A DNA stretch of 64,000 bases from JAJEAD01 sp965221555 (GTDB lineage Bacteria; Pseudomonadota; Gammaproteobacteria; HK1), in NCBI GenBank assembly GCA_965221555.1, contig OZ244895.1, positions 930,001 to 994,000 on the forward strand. The letters are read 5' to 3'. The notes below the pieces were generated by a model that was not told where the DNA came from, did not search any database, and saw only the letters and a list, made by a program, of their open reading frames with translations. Numbering within the stretch: the first letter of the stretch is position 1; each line of letters starts with the position of its first letter. Positions 48,443-57,346 of the stretch are shown one piece after another. The position numbers and the translations under genes are program-made.

Positions 48443-49897
48443 ATGAGAAAGAGCGCCGCATTCGTCGAGATCCCGCGAAGCCGCCTGCCGAAACGCCCCG
48501 CGACGGAACGGATCCGGGACTGGCGGGAGGTCGAGGGAGACTTGACCTCTCGGACGCTCCGCGAGCAGGCGGCGCGCTGCATCGACTGCGGGATCGCGTT
48601 CTGTCACAAGGGATGTCCGCTGGGCAACCACATCCCGGACTGGAACGATCTGGTCTCCCGCTCTAAGTGGCGCCAGGCGAGCGAGCGTCTGCACGCCACC
48701 AACAACTTTCCGGAGTTCACGGGCCGCATCTGTCCCGCGCCTTGCGAGGAGGCGTGCGTGCTCAATATCAGCGGCGCGCCGGTTACCATCCGCCAGATCG
48801 AAAAGCAGATCGTCGACTACGCATGGCAGGAAGGATGGGTGACGCCGGCGCCCTGCGACACCGCTACCGGCCATTCGGTGGCGGTGGTGGGATCCGGGCC
48901 GGCCGGACTCGCCGCCGCCCAGCAGCTTGCGCGGGTCGGCCACGCGGTGACGGTGTTCGAACGCGACGACCGTCCGGGAGGCCTGCTGCGTTACGGAATC
49001 CCCGACTTCAAGATGGAGAAGGGGGGGCTAGACCGTCGTCTCGACCAGATGCGCGCCGAGGGGGTGTGCTTCCGTACCGGCGTCAACATCGGCGAGGATC
49101 TCGAACTCGACTGCCTCGCACAGCGCTTCGACGCGGTCATCCTCGCGATCGGGGCACTGGCGCCGCGAGACCTCCCGATCCCCGGACGGGACCTCGAGGG
49201 AGTGCATTTTGCGATGGACTACCTCACCCGTCAGAACCGGCAGGTCGCGGGGGACCGGGTTGCGGATCCCATCGGCGCGGCCGGGCGCCACGTGGTCATT
49301 CTCGGGGGCGGCGACACCGGCGCGGACTGCCTGGGCACCGCCCACCGCCATGGCGCGCGCGAGGTGCACCATTTTCATTACAAGCCTCCTCCGCCCTCCG
49401 AACGCACGGCGGAGATGCCCTGGCCCTGGTGGCCGATGATCCTGCGAGAATCGAGCTCCCACGAGGAGGGGGGCGACCGGGAGTGGAGCGCGATTCCGAA
49501 GTATTTTTCGGGCGATGCGTCCGGCCGGGTCCGGCGGATGCACTGCGTTCGGGTCCGCTGGGACGCGGATGGCGGTGCCAGGATGCGCATGGTCGAGGTG
49601 CCGGGCACGGAATTCGAGGTGCGCGCGGATCTGGTTCTGCTCGCGGTCGGCTTTACCGGCCCCGAGCTCGAGGTTTTCGGCGATCAGGCGCCGCTTCGAA
49701 ATCGGGACGGAACCATCGCGATCGAACGCGCCTACGAGACGAGCCGTGCGGGGGTCTTCGCCTGCGGCGACGCCACCCGCGGCGCCTCGCTGGTGGTATG
49801 GGCGATCTGGGAAGGGCGCGAGGCGGCCCGGGCCGTCGACATTTCATTGCGCGGGGCCAGTCCCCTGCCCACCCTGCCCAACCTGCATCCGATCTGA
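48443..49897 (+). CDS. gltD: Glutamate synthase small subunit
   Basis: A 484-residue FAD/NADPH subunit passing electrons to GltB. The N-terminal Cys residues for two [4Fe-4S] clusters are in AARCIDCGIAFCHKGCPLGN and GRICPAPCEEACVLN. The FAD motif is VAVVGSGPAGLAAAQQLA, and the NADPH motif is HVVILGGGDTGADCLGTA. The C-terminus has VFACGDATRGASLVVWAI. The ATG at 48443 gives the normal length; the frame is open upstream within gltB. It follows gltB after 67 nt. Confidence 0.96.
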   Translation: MRKSAAFVEIPRSRLPKRPATERIRDWREVEGDLTSRTLREQAARCIDCGIAFCHKGCPLGNHIPDWNDLVSRSKWRQASERLHATNNFPEFTGRICPAPCEEACVLNISGAPVTIRQIEKQIVDYAWQEGWVTPAPCDTATGHSVAVVGSGPAGLAAAQQLARVGHAVTVFERDDRPGGLLRYGIPDFKMEKGGLDRRLDQMRAEGVCFRTGVNIGEDLELDCLAQRFDAVILAIGALAPRDLPIPGRDLEGVHFAMDYLTRQNRQVAGDRVADPIGAAGRHVVILGGGDTGADCLGTAHRHGAREVHHFHYKPPPPSERTAEMPWPWWPMILRESSSHEEGGDREWSAIPKYFSGDASGRVRRMHCVRVRWDADGGARMRMVEVPGTEFEVRADLVLLAVGFTGPELEVFGDQAPLRNRDGTIAIERAYETSRAGVFACGDATRGASLVVWAIWEGREAARAVDISLRGASPLPTLPNLHPI

Positions 49898-49961
49898 GAG
49901 TGGTTCGGGCGGGCGGGGCGTCGGCGGACGTGGCGCGCACGCGTGCGAAACGGAACGAGTG

Positions 49962-50645
49962 GTGCGTCTCTTCGTAGGTCTCGATCCGCCGGATGCGTTG
50001 AAGGAGGCCGTCTGCGAACTGCAGTTCGGCCTGCCGGGGGCGCGCTGGATGGATGCCGAAGGGCTCCATCTGACGCTTGCCTTCATCGGGGAAGTCGACG
50101 GCGCGGCCCTCGGCCGAATCGTGGACGCATTGGCACGGGTGAGGGCATCCTCGCTCAGCGTCGCCATGCACGGTCTGGGGCATTTCCCCCATCGCGGCCC
50201 TCTGCGGGTTCTCTGGACCGGGGTCTCGTCCACCCCCGAACTGCGCTCGCTTGCCGGTGGCGTGCGGCGCTCGCTCGCGGGCGCGGGCTTTGCGGCCGAA
50301 CGCCGCAAGTTCACCCCTCACGTCACCATCGCCCGTTTTCGCCACCCGCCCGCGCCCCCGGCGCTCCAGGCCTATCTGCAGACGCATGCCCTGTTTCGCA
50401 CGCCCGCCTTGCCCGTGGCCTCGCTTCGTCTCTACTCAAGCCGGCTTCGCCCCTCGGGAGCGCGGTACACCGTGGAGGCCGAGTTTCCTTTCGACGATCA
50501 TTGCGGCATGGATTTCCAAGTTCCGAGTCCTTCCTCCCGCGGAGTCGGGGTCGCATCGGTGGGGCCGGCCGAGGAGGCTCGGCGCCCGCCGTCGGATGGG
50601 CCCGATTCACGAAGCGGGGCTTCGCTTCTTCACCCTGAGGATTGA
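49962..50645 (+). CDS. thpR: RNA 2',3'-cyclic phosphodiesterase
   Basis: A 227-residue 2H phosphoesterase (LigT/ThpR). Both HxTx motifs are intact: His36-Thr38 in GLHLTLAFIGE and His120-Thr122 in TPHVTIARF. The start MRLFVGLD fits the family, with GTG at 49962 or at the adjacent 49959. The C-terminal ~45 residues after EAEFPFDDHC are Ser/Pro/Gly-rich and unusual for the family, possibly read-through of former spacer. It lies between gltD and the amidohydrolase, whose start is 3 nt after this stop. Confidence 0.85.
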   Translation: MRLFVGLDPPDALKEAVCELQFGLPGARWMDAEGLHLTLAFIGEVDGAALGRIVDALARVRASSLSVAMHGLGHFPHRGPLRVLWTGVSSTPELRSLAGGVRRSLAGAGFAAERRKFTPHVTIARFRHPPAPPALQAYLQTHALFRTPALPVASLRLYSSRLRPSGARYTVEAEFPFDDHCGMDFQVPSPSSRGVGVASVGPAEEARRPPSDGPDSRSGASLLHPED

Positions 50646-50648
50646 CCC

Positions 50649-51497
50649 ATGGGCACGCTCACAGATTGGCACCTCCACTGCTTCCTTCCCGAGCACCGCA
50701 CGGATGAGGATCGCGAGCTGCACATGCGACGCAACGTGGCCGGCACCGGCCGCGCCGACCCCGAGATCTTTCATCGCATGGTGGCGGAATCGGGTATCGA
50801 ACACTTCGTGCTCGTCTCGCTGCCGGTCCACTCCGGACTGAAGACGCCCCACGACTTCATCGCCGGCATCGTTGCGGAGTATCCGGGCCGGGCGGTGGGG
50901 TTCGCGGCCGTGCATCCTCTGGACCCGGGAGCCCCGGACGAACTGGAAGAGGCGATTACCCGTCACGGCATGCGCGGCCTCAAGCTCTCCCCCACCTATC
51001 AGGCCATGGACCCGCGCAGTGCGCAGTGCTGGCAGCTCTACGAGATCGCACTCGCCCACCGGGTGCCGGTGATGTTCCATTGCGGCGGCGCCTACACCGG
51101 CAGTCTCGAGTTTGCGGACCCCTGCCTGCTCGACAAGGTGGCGATGGCGTTCCCCGATCTGAAGCTGATCGTCGCGCATTTCGGACAGCCCTACATGGAG
51201 CAGACCGCAATCCTGATGCGCAAGAACGAGAATGTGCTTGCCGACCTGTCGGCACGTTTCCACCGTCCCTGGCAGCTCTACAACGGCGTCATGATCGCGA
51301 TGGAGTACAACGTCACGGAGCGCCTGCTCTTCGGGTCCGACTTCCCGGTGGCCACCTCCGCCGAAGCGATGCGTCGCTTCCGCGCCATCAACGACTGGGG
51401 AGCGGGAGCGAACATGCCGAGGATTCCCGAGTCCCTGATCGAGGAGATCATGTACGAACGCCCGCTGTCCCTGGCCGGGATCGCTCCCGTGGGTTGA
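50649..51497 (+). CDS. Amidohydrolase family protein (ACMSD-like)
   Basis: A 282-residue metal-dependent TIM-barrel hydrolase or decarboxylase. The metal HxH is His8 and His10 (TDWHLHCF). Further ligands are likely in MFHCGGAY and LIVAHFGQPY, and the conserved Asp in LLFGSDFPVATSAE. GLKLSPTYQAMDP is typical of the amidohydrolase_2/ACMSD subfamily. The substrate is unknown. It is closely linked to thpR (3 nt) and precedes the biotin transporter genes by about 105 nt. Confidence 0.82.
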   Translation: MGTLTDWHLHCFLPEHRTDEDRELHMRRNVAGTGRADPEIFHRMVAESGIEHFVLVSLPVHSGLKTPHDFIAGIVAEYPGRAVGFAAVHPLDPGAPDELEEAITRHGMRGLKLSPTYQAMDPRSAQCWQLYEIALAHRVPVMFHCGGAYTGSLEFADPCLLDKVAMAFPDLKLIVAHFGQPYMEQTAILMRKNENVLADLSARFHRPWQLYNGVMIAMEYNVTERLLFGSDFPVATSAEAMRRFRAINDWGAGANMPRIPESLIEEIMYERPLSLAGIAPVG

Positions 51498-51602
51498 CGT
51501 GTCGTCCACGATGCCGCCCCTCGAGGACCGGGATTGTCGAGGCCTCATCCCTCCGCGGGCGGAAACACGTTCGGGCGAGGTCGCCCCCGCAGGGTCGTCC
51601 CC

Positions 51603-52277
51603 ATGATCGAGGTTCTCGGCGTCAACCACCGCTTCGGCGAGCGCCACGTGCTCAAGGACGTGACGCTTCGCCTCGCGGAGCGCCGGATCGGGGTGGCCGG
51701 TGCGAACGGCTCCGGCAAGAGCACCTTCGCCCGCCTTCTGAACGGCCTGCTGATTCCGAACGAGGGGCACGTCAGGGTCGATGGCATCGATTCCCGGGAA
51801 GACGTGAAGGCCCTGCGTCGGCTCGTCGGCTTCGTGTTCCAGAACCCGGACCACCAGATCGTCTTTCCCGTGGTCGAGGAGGACCTCGCGTTCGGGCTCA
51901 AGAACGCGAAGCTCCCCAAGCGGGAGATCCCGCGGCGGGTCGACGCGGTGCTCGAGCGCTACCGTATCGGACACCTGCGCGAGCAGGCTACCCACCTTCT
52001 CTCCGGCGGTGAGAAGCAGATGCTCGCGCTCGCCGCGGTGCTGGTCATGGAGCCCCGCTATGTGGTGCTCGACGAGCCGATGACCCTGCTCGATCTGCGC
52101 AACAAACGCCTCGTGCTGGACCTCATCCGCGGGATCGAACAGCCGGTCGTGCTCGTCACGCACGAGCTCGACCACCTCGAAGAGCTGGATCGGGTGATCG
52201 TTTTCGACGAAGGTCGGGTGATCGCCGACGACGCTCCCGGCCCCGCGGTCCGACGCTACCTGGAGGCGATGGCCTGA
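51603..52277 (+). CDS. bioM: Biotin ECF transporter ATPase
   Basis: A 224-residue ATPase of an energy-coupling factor transporter. Walker A is GANGSGKST at residues 33-41. The Q-loop reads VFQNPDHQIVFP, the signature is LSGGEKQMLALAAVL, Walker B is YVVLDEPMTLLD, and the switch is LVTHELDHLEELD. FQNPDHQ is characteristic of ECF ATPases. It overlaps bioN as TGATG. Confidence 0.92.
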   Translation: MIEVLGVNHRFGERHVLKDVTLRLAERRIGVAGANGSGKSTFARLLNGLLIPNEGHVRVDGIDSREDVKALRRLVGFVFQNPDHQIVFPVVEEDLAFGLKNAKLPKREIPRRVDAVLERYRIGHLREQATHLLSGGEKQMLALAAVLVMEPRYVVLDEPMTLLDLRNKRLVLDLIRGIEQPVVLVTHELDHLEELDRVIVFDEGRVIADDAPGPAVRRYLEAMA

Positions 52278-52912
52278 TGCTGTCGCTGTATGTGCCGGGG
52301 CGATCCCCGGTCCATCGCCTGCCGGCCGGCGTAAAGCTCCTGGCTCTCGCCACGGGGAGCGCCGCGCTCTTCATGGTGTCCGGCATCCCGGTCCACAGCG
52401 CGGAACTGCTCGCCGTCCTCGCAGTGTTCCAGATCGCGGGTTTGCCCTGGAAGGAGGTCTTCGATCAACTGCGGCCGGTGCTCGTCTTTCTCGTGCCGAT
52501 CTTCCTATTCCACACTTTCGCGACGGACTGGGCGCTCGGACTGGAGACGGTGCTGCGAATCCTCGTCCTGATCCTGCTCGCGGTGATCGTGACGCTGACG
52601 ACCAGGCTCTCGGAGATGATAGAGGTGCTGGAGCGGCTCATGCGCCCCCTGCGTCTGGCCGGCATCAACCCGGAAAAGGTCGGGATGATGCTGTCGATGG
52701 TGATCCGGCTGGTTCCCTTGATGATGCGCGAAGCGGGCAAGGTGCTGGAGGCGCAGCGTGCCCGGGGCCTCGACCGCAATGCGATTGCGCTGCTGGTGCC
52801 CTTGTTGATAAAAACCCTGAAGATGGCCGACGATCTTTCCCAGGCGATGGACGCGCGAGGTTACGATCCAGGAACCGTGACGCCCTGGTGGAGAAGGAGA
52901 GGGAAGCCGTGA
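52277..52912 (+). CDS. bioN: Biotin ECF transporter T-component
   Basis: A 211-residue transmembrane coupling protein (CbiQ/BioN family). It begins MLSLYVPGRSPVHRLPAGVK and has the coupling helices with the Ala-Arg-Gly motifs, EAQRARGLDRN and AMDARGYDPG. Hydrophobic segments include LVFLVPIFLFHTFATDWAL and ILVLILLAVIVTLTT. It is coupled to bioM (TGATG) and bioY (GTGA). Confidence 0.92.
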   Translation: MLSLYVPGRSPVHRLPAGVKLLALATGSAALFMVSGIPVHSAELLAVLAVFQIAGLPWKEVFDQLRPVLVFLVPIFLFHTFATDWALGLETVLRILVLILLAVIVTLTTRLSEMIEVLERLMRPLRLAGINPEKVGMMLSMVIRLVPLMMREAGKVLEAQRARGLDRNAIALLVPLLIKTLKMADDLSQAMDARGYDPGTVTPWWRRRGKP

Positions 52913-53451
52913 GTACCCGGGACATGGTTCTGGTCGCACTGTTTGCCGCGATCACCGCGGCATTCGCGGTGTTCCCGCCCGTTCAGGCGCCCTTCGTTGC
53001 CGCGCCCATCGTGGTGCAGAACATCGGGGTCATGCTGGCGGGCTCCATCCTCGGCGCCAGACGGGGAGGTCTTGCCCTGCTCCTCTTCGTGGTGCTGGTC
53101 GCGGTCGGCATGCCCATCCTCACCGGCTGGAAAGGGGGATTGGGGGTGATTCTGGGCCCGACCGGCGGCTTCGTGCTCTCCTGGATACCCGCGGCCTTCG
53201 TGGTGGGCGCGATGGTGGAGAAGTTCTGGTCGCGGCTGAATTTCTGGAACCTGCTGCTGTGCAACGTGGTGGGCGGCATCGTGGTGGTCTATGCGCTCGG
53301 CATCCCCTGGCTCGCGGCCGTCGCGCGGCTCGAGCTCTCCCAGGCCTTCATCGGCTCCGCGATCTTCGTCCCCGGCGATGTGATCAAGGCGGTGATCGCC
53401 TCGGTCGCAGCGCTTGTCGTCAAGCGCTCCTATCCGCTTGTCCGCAGCTGA
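52909..53451 (+). CDS. bioY: Biotin ECF transporter S-component
   Basis: A 180-residue membrane protein of the BioY family, the substrate-specific component for biotin. It has six hydrophobic segments; family features are LVALFAAITAAFAVFPP, GSILGARRGGLALLLFVVL, GPTGGFVLSWIPAAFVVG and FVPGDVIKAVIAS near the C-terminus. The GTG start at 52909 overlaps the bioN stop and has GGAGAGGGA upstream; an earlier in-frame GTG at 52888 is less likely. Confidence 0.92.
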   Translation: MSTRDMVLVALFAAITAAFAVFPPVQAPFVAAPIVVQNIGVMLAGSILGARRGGLALLLFVVLVAVGMPILTGWKGGLGVILGPTGGFVLSWIPAAFVVGAMVEKFWSRLNFWNLLLCNVVGGIVVVYALGIPWLAAVARLELSQAFIGSAIFVPGDVIKAVIASVAALVVKRSYPLVRS

Positions 53452-53459
53452 GATTGCGT

Positions 53460-53590
53460 TGTCTCCGGCTCGCCGTGGCGGCGCCTCTCGCGCCGTGCGA
53501 GCCGTTACGATGGCATGCTGGCGCCCTCTCGCGACGCAGAGCGCCGCGATGTTGCGGCCGGGGTGAATCGGTCACCCAAGCCGGAGCTTC
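53460..53590. repeat. Degenerate remnant of the dispersed repeat (copy 9)
   Basis: Fragments such as TCTCCGGCTCGCCGTGGCG, TTACGATGGCATGCTGGCGC and GTGAATCGGTCACCC recall the interior and terminus of the repeat family, but the termini are lost. It fills the spacer after bioY. Confidence 0.4.
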
Positions 53591-53634
53591 GGCTCGTATC
53601 CGGTCCCTGGACGTGAGTCGGGGCGGCCTTCGGC

Positions 53635-54447
53635 TCAGCGTCCCGCCTGTTCGTCGACGACGGGGTTGGTGAGCTGCCCGATCTTCTCGATCTCGATCGT
53701 CACCGTGTCGCCGTGCTTCAGGAACAAACGGGGCTTGCGGGCGACCCCCACTCCGTGCGGAGTGCCCGTCAGGATGACGGTGCCGGGCGCCAGGGTGGTG
53801 CTGCCGCTCAGGAACTCGATCAGGGTCGGGACATCGAAGATCATGTCGTCGGTGTTCCAGTCCTGCACCGCTTCCCCGTTGAGGATGGTCTTGATGCCGA
53901 GGTGGTTGGGTTGCGTGATTTCGTCCGCGGTGACGATGGCCGGACCGAGGGGACAGAAGGTGTCGAAGGTCTTGCCGCGGCACCACTGGCTCCCGCCCCA
54001 CTTGCTTTGCCAGTCGCGAGCGCTCACGTCGTTCGCCGCGGTGTAGCCGAACACGTAGTCGAGGGCGTCGGCGCGGGAGACGTTCTTGCACGCCTTGCCG
54101 ATGACCACCGCGAGCTCGCACTCGTAGTCGACCATGGTGCTCTTCATGTGGGTCGGGAGCTCGATTGGCCCGCCGGGATGCTGCACCGAACTCGGCATCT
54201 TCATGAACAGGATCGGGCGCTCGGGGATGGGCGAGTTGGTCTCCTCCGCGTGCCGGCGGTAGTTGAGGCCGATGCAGGGCAGCGCCACCGGATCGAGCGG
54301 CGCCAGGCGCCGGTCGGCCGATGCCCTCTCCCCGGTATCCGTGTGCCCACCGAAGAGAGTGCCCTCGATCCGGGTTACGGACCCATCGGCGTGCTCCTGG
54401 CCGAGCTGCTCGGCCTCCGATCCATCGAGATAACGAACGATTCTCAC
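53635..54447 (-). CDS. Fumarylacetoacetate hydrolase (FAH) family protein
   Basis: A 270-residue metal-dependent hydrolase, hydratase or decarboxylase of the FAH fold. It has the catalytic LPCIGLNYRRHAEE, metal ligands in VDYECELAVVIGK, and AANDVSARDWQ, GKTFDTFCPLGPAIVTADE and TGTPHGVGVARKP, typical of the FAHD1/ureidoglycolate lyase subgroup. The true reaction is unclear. It starts at a GTG with GGGGAGAAG upstream; the ORF could extend further but the family starts here (MRIVRYL). It is divergent from the IalB gene. Confidence 0.88.
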   Translation of the reverse strand: MRIVRYLDGSEAEQLGQEHADGSVTRIEGTLFGGHTDTGERASADRRLAPLDPVALPCIGLNYRRHAEETNSPIPERPILFMKMPSSVQHPGGPIELPTHMKSTMVDYECELAVVIGKACKNVSRADALDYVFGYTAANDVSARDWQSKWGGSQWCRGKTFDTFCPLGPAIVTADEITQPNHLGIKTILNGEAVQDWNTDDMIFDVPTLIEFLSGSTTLAPGTVILTGTPHGVGVARKPRLFLKHGDTVTIEIEKIGQLTNPVVDEQAGR

Positions 54448-54540
54448 GCGGGCTTCTCCCCAGCAATGACGATTTGACGAATCATGCCACATCACTCGGG
54501 CTTCGGGGTTCAAGAAGTCCGAAACGAGGCCTGCGCTCTC

Positions 54541-54690
54541 CCCCTCCCCGCATTCGCGGGGGAGAGGGGTTGCCTGTAGTTGCGGGGCTGCCCGCGAGAT
54601 CCCGCGCCCGGTGTTCGCGGGGGGCAGCGCGGCCCGCGTGTCAAGCGCTCACTCGTGCGAGGCCACCCCCGGTGTTCGCGGGGGAGAGAG
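54541..54690. repeat. Three short GC hairpin repeats
   Basis: Three spaced copies of a palindromic C-run/NTTC/G-run motif (CCCCGCATTCGCGGGGG, CCCGGTGTTCGCGGGGGG, CCCCCGGTGTTCGCGGGGG) lie upstream of the IalB gene. They resemble generic REP-like hairpins. Their spacing is irregular and there are no conserved spacers, so I do not read them as a CRISPR. Confidence 0.5.
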
Positions 54691-54832
54691 ACGCTGCCGC
54701 GGCAAGCGTGAATGGCCCCCCCCCCGGTGGGCGGCGCCCCCCGGGCCCTGCGAGATTCGGGGCTTCGAATGCCGGGGGGCGCGGCGATCAGGCATAATCG
54801 GAGATGCCGCCATTGGACACTTCGGGCACGAG

Positions 54833-55378
54833 ATGCAGGCAGAACGGCAACGACTCCGGAGTCGATCCGGGCGGCTGACGCGGAGTCTGGCGATCGCCGC
54901 CGTCCTCGTGTCCTCTTTCTTCGCGGCCGGGGCGGACTCGACCAGTCTCGGCACCTTCAAGCAATGGACGGCACTCTCCTTCCCCGACGAAGGCGGCACG
55001 TCCTGCATGATGTGGAGCCAGCCCGAAGCGCGCGAGGGGAGCATGGAGGGGCGGGACGAGGCTTTCCTGTTCGTCACCCACCGGACCTCGCCCCGGGACT
55101 TCGACGCGGTCACCCTGGACAGCGGCTACGCGTTCGGCGAGGGCACCAGGGCCAGAGTCCGCATCGGTGAGCAGGAATTCGTTCTCGCCACCAACGGGAG
55201 CAGCGCCTGGGCCTTCGATTCCGCCGATAACGCGAAGATGGTGAAGGCGATGCGAGCAGGCTACCGCATGACCATCGAGGGCACTTCCGCAGGAGGAGTG
55301 CGCACCTCCGACGTGTACTCCCTGCTCGGGTTCACCGCGGCCCACCGGGCCATCGACGAGGCCTGTGGGCGCGGCTGA
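54833..55378 (+). CDS. IalB family protein (invasion-associated locus B)
   Basis: A 181-residue exported protein of the IalB family. A signal peptide covers about residues 14-35 (RSLAIAAVLVSSFFAAGA). Family hallmarks follow: FKQWTALSF, GTSCMMWSQPEAREG, FLFVTHRTSPRDFDAV, LDSGYAFGEGTRARV and the C-terminal SDVYSLLGFTAAHRAIDEAC with paired Cys. IalB proteins are envelope proteins mostly known from alphaproteobacteria, linked to host-cell entry in Bartonella, and widespread in free-living species. The frame is open upstream, but the signal peptide supports this ATG. Confidence 0.85.
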   Translation: MQAERQRLRSRSGRLTRSLAIAAVLVSSFFAAGADSTSLGTFKQWTALSFPDEGGTSCMMWSQPEAREGSMEGRDEAFLFVTHRTSPRDFDAVTLDSGYAFGEGTRARVRIGEQEFVLATNGSSAWAFDSADNAKMVKAMRAGYRMTIEGTSAGGVRTSDVYSLLGFTAAHRAIDEACGRG

Positions 55379-55388
55379 GCTGCGGAAC

Positions 55389-56069
55389 GTGCCCGAAGCG
55401 CCGGTCGAAGACCAGTTCACGACGATGCGCCGCGAGATGGCGGCGCAGATTGCCCGTCACGCCCGGCAGGTGGCGCCGGAGACCGGGCGGGCCGAGCTCT
55501 CGGCCAAGGTTCTCCGGGCCATGGAGAGCGTTTCCCGCCACGAGTTCGTGCCGGCGGAGCTGCGCGCCTTCGCCTATGTCGACTCCCCGCTCCCGATTGG
55601 ATTCGACAAGACGATCTCGCAGCCCTTCATCGTCGCCCTGATGACCGACGTGCTCGATCTGCAACCCGAAGACAAGGTGCTGGAAGTCGGCACGGGCCTC
55701 GGCTATCAGGCCGCCATCCTCGCGAGGCTGGCGAGGATGGTGTACAGCGTTGAGATCATCGAGGAGCTCGCCCAGAGCGCACAGCGCCGCCTCGCCGAGG
55801 GCGGAGTCGAGAACGTCGAAGTCGCGGTGGGAGACGGCTCGCGCGGCTGGGCCGAACATGCTCCCTTCGACAAGATACTGGTGGCGGCGGCCCCCGACCT
55901 GATTCCCACGCCCTTGCTCGCTCAGCTCAAGCCGGGCGGGCGCATGATCATTCCGGCCGGCCTCGAAGACGCGCAGAAGCTGATCCAGGTCGAGAAGAAC
56001 CCCGAGGGGCAACTGCACACCTCGGAACTGCTCGCGGTGCGCTTTTCCGCCCTCGCGGGCGGGGATTAG
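55389..56069 (+). CDS. pcm: Protein-L-isoaspartate O-methyltransferase
   Basis: A 226-residue cytosolic SAM-dependent methyltransferase that repairs isoaspartyl residues. Family features are FTTMRREMAAQIARHA, SRHEFVPAELRAFAYVDSPL, GFDKTISQPFIVALM, the SAM motif VLEVGTGLGYQAA, and APFDKILVAAAPDLIP. The GTG at 55389 is used here; GTG at 55365 (overlapping ialB) and ATG at 55425 are alternatives. The TAG stop is also the TTAG target site of the following MITE. Confidence 0.93.
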   Translation: MPEAPVEDQFTTMRREMAAQIARHARQVAPETGRAELSAKVLRAMESVSRHEFVPAELRAFAYVDSPLPIGFDKTISQPFIVALMTDVLDLQPEDKVLEVGTGLGYQAAILARLARMVYSVEIIEELAQSAQRRLAEGGVENVEVAVGDGSRGWAEHAPFDKILVAAAPDLIPTPLLAQLKPGGRMIIPAGLEDAQKLIQVEKNPEGQLHTSELLAVRFSALAGGD

Positions 56070-56359
56070 CCCGGAGTTTCACCGATTATCAGCCGCTTCG
56101 CGCGTCAGGATGCCGTGATAGCAGGAAGCAGGGACCGAAAGACGCGCAAGGGCGAGCCGGAAACAGGCGAAGCGCCGGTGGCGCTTCGCCCCGGCGAGCG
56201 GGCAAGCCAAGGATGGCTTGCCCAGGCCGGAAAGCTTCGCCCAAGGATAGCGAAGCGCGGCAGGTAGCCGACACCACGTCAAAGCGGCGCGACGGAGGGA
56301 GGCTCGCAGCCGCGAGCATATTGGCGTCCGCGGGTTGAGAAATCGGCGAAACATCCGGG
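56070..56359. repeat. MITE-like dispersed repeat, copy 10 (290 bp, long form)
   Basis: Termini are CCCGGAGTTTCACCGATTAT and, in reverse complement, CCCGGATGTTTCGCCGATTT. TTAG flanks both ends (56066-56069, 56360-56363). The internal GGCGAAGCGCC/GGCGCTTCGCC hairpin is intact, followed by a second inverted repeat (GCAAGCC, GGCTTGC). The left TTAG is the end of the pcm stop codon. Confidence 0.9.
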
Positions 56360-56378
56360 TTAGCCAATAAGAGCCGTG

Positions 56379-56933
56379 TCAGTCCTCGGGCCGGGGCGTC
56401 GTGATGAATCCGAAGCGAAGCGGCGCTTCGGCTCGGGTGAGCGTCGCAAGCGGCGCGCTCATGTCCTGCCAGCGAAAGGAAAGACGGGCCCGGTCGAGAT
56501 CCCGGGGGTCGTTCAGAGCCGATTCCAGGAAATCGTCGGAACAGGGGCGCCCCCGCGCGTCCACGAAACCCTCGGAGGCGGCAAGCAGGTCGCGGTCGTC
56601 GAGCAGCGCGGGACCGTGTTCGCAGACCAGCAGCAGACTCCCCTCTTCGTCGAGGGCGGCGGCTTGCAGCGACCGGACCGGCAAGCCGGTGTGGGTCAGA
56701 AGGCGCTCCTGTGCGTCGAGCGAGAGTACGAGGGGCGTGTAGGCCAGAGAAACGAACACCCGTTGCGGACCGTTCTGGAAGAACCAGCGGCCCCGTTCGT
56801 CGCCCGCATAGTTGCGGTTGATGAAGTGCAGCATCGCCTCGTGCGTCAAGGGCTCGCCCTTGATGTGCCAGCGACCGCGCCGATCGAGCGAGAGCCAGCC
56901 GAAGACCGAGGGCACTCTCGGCCACTTCGCCAT
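56379..56933 (-). CDS. Small protein of the DUF2946 type (family call from memory)
   Basis: A 184-residue cytosolic protein beginning MAKWPRVPSVFGWLSLDRRG. It contains EAMLHFINRNYAGDERGRWF and FQNGPQRVFVSLAYTPLVLSL, a pattern I associate with proteobacterial DUF2946 proteins. Function is unknown. The frame continues upstream to an ATG at 57014, but family members start at MAKWP. No membrane or signal segment is seen. Confidence 0.7.
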   Translation of the reverse strand: MAKWPRVPSVFGWLSLDRRGRWHIKGEPLTHEAMLHFINRNYAGDERGRWFFQNGPQRVFVSLAYTPLVLSLDAQERLLTHTGLPVRSLQAAALDEEGSLLLVCEHGPALLDDRDLLAASEGFVDARGRPCSDDFLESALNDPRDLDRARLSFRWQDMSAPLATLTRAEAPLRFGFITTPRPED

Positions 56934-57112
56934 CGAACGCAAAACGATCTCGTCCACGGGCGGGAGCCGCTTCTCCGACAGGTTCCGGTCCGCGCCGCGC
57001 CGCCGGCGCGGCATGCGCGGGGTTATACTGGCCCGATGAGAGGTGTGCCAAGTCCCTTCGGCGCTTCACCGCCGTTGCGCCCCGCCGCTTCCCGAATGCG
57101 GGCATTGTCGCT

Positions 57113-57333
57113 CCCGGTCTCTACGTTTCACCGACTTCCCGGCTCACTTGCGCCACTCCGCTCGCGGTTGCGGGCCGGGCTTGCCATGCGTGGCTGGCCC
57201 GCTTGCCGGGACGAAGTGCCCCCGGCGCATCGTTTCCCGCCGACTCTCCGTGGCGCGACTTGCGCTCCGTGCGGCCCGCCACCACGGCATCCTGGCGCCC
57301 CCGCAACGAAAGTCGGCGAGACATCGACGCGGG
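57113..57333. repeat. Degenerate copy of the dispersed repeat (copy 11)
   Basis: The left terminus is blurred (CCCGGTCTCTACGTTTCACC) and the right is CCCGCGTCGATGTCTCGCCG in reverse complement. The interior keeps GGGCTTGCC, GCTCCGTGCGGCCC and CCACGGCATCCTGGCGC. It fills the divergent spacer between the DUF2946-type and DUF924 genes. Confidence 0.55.
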
Positions 57334-57346
57334 CCACGGGGTTCCG

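Noticed and set aside
54541..54690. Possible CRISPR array upstream of ialB
   Set aside because: Only three imperfect palindromes with irregular spacing and no conserved spacers or nearby cas genes; read as REP-like hairpins.
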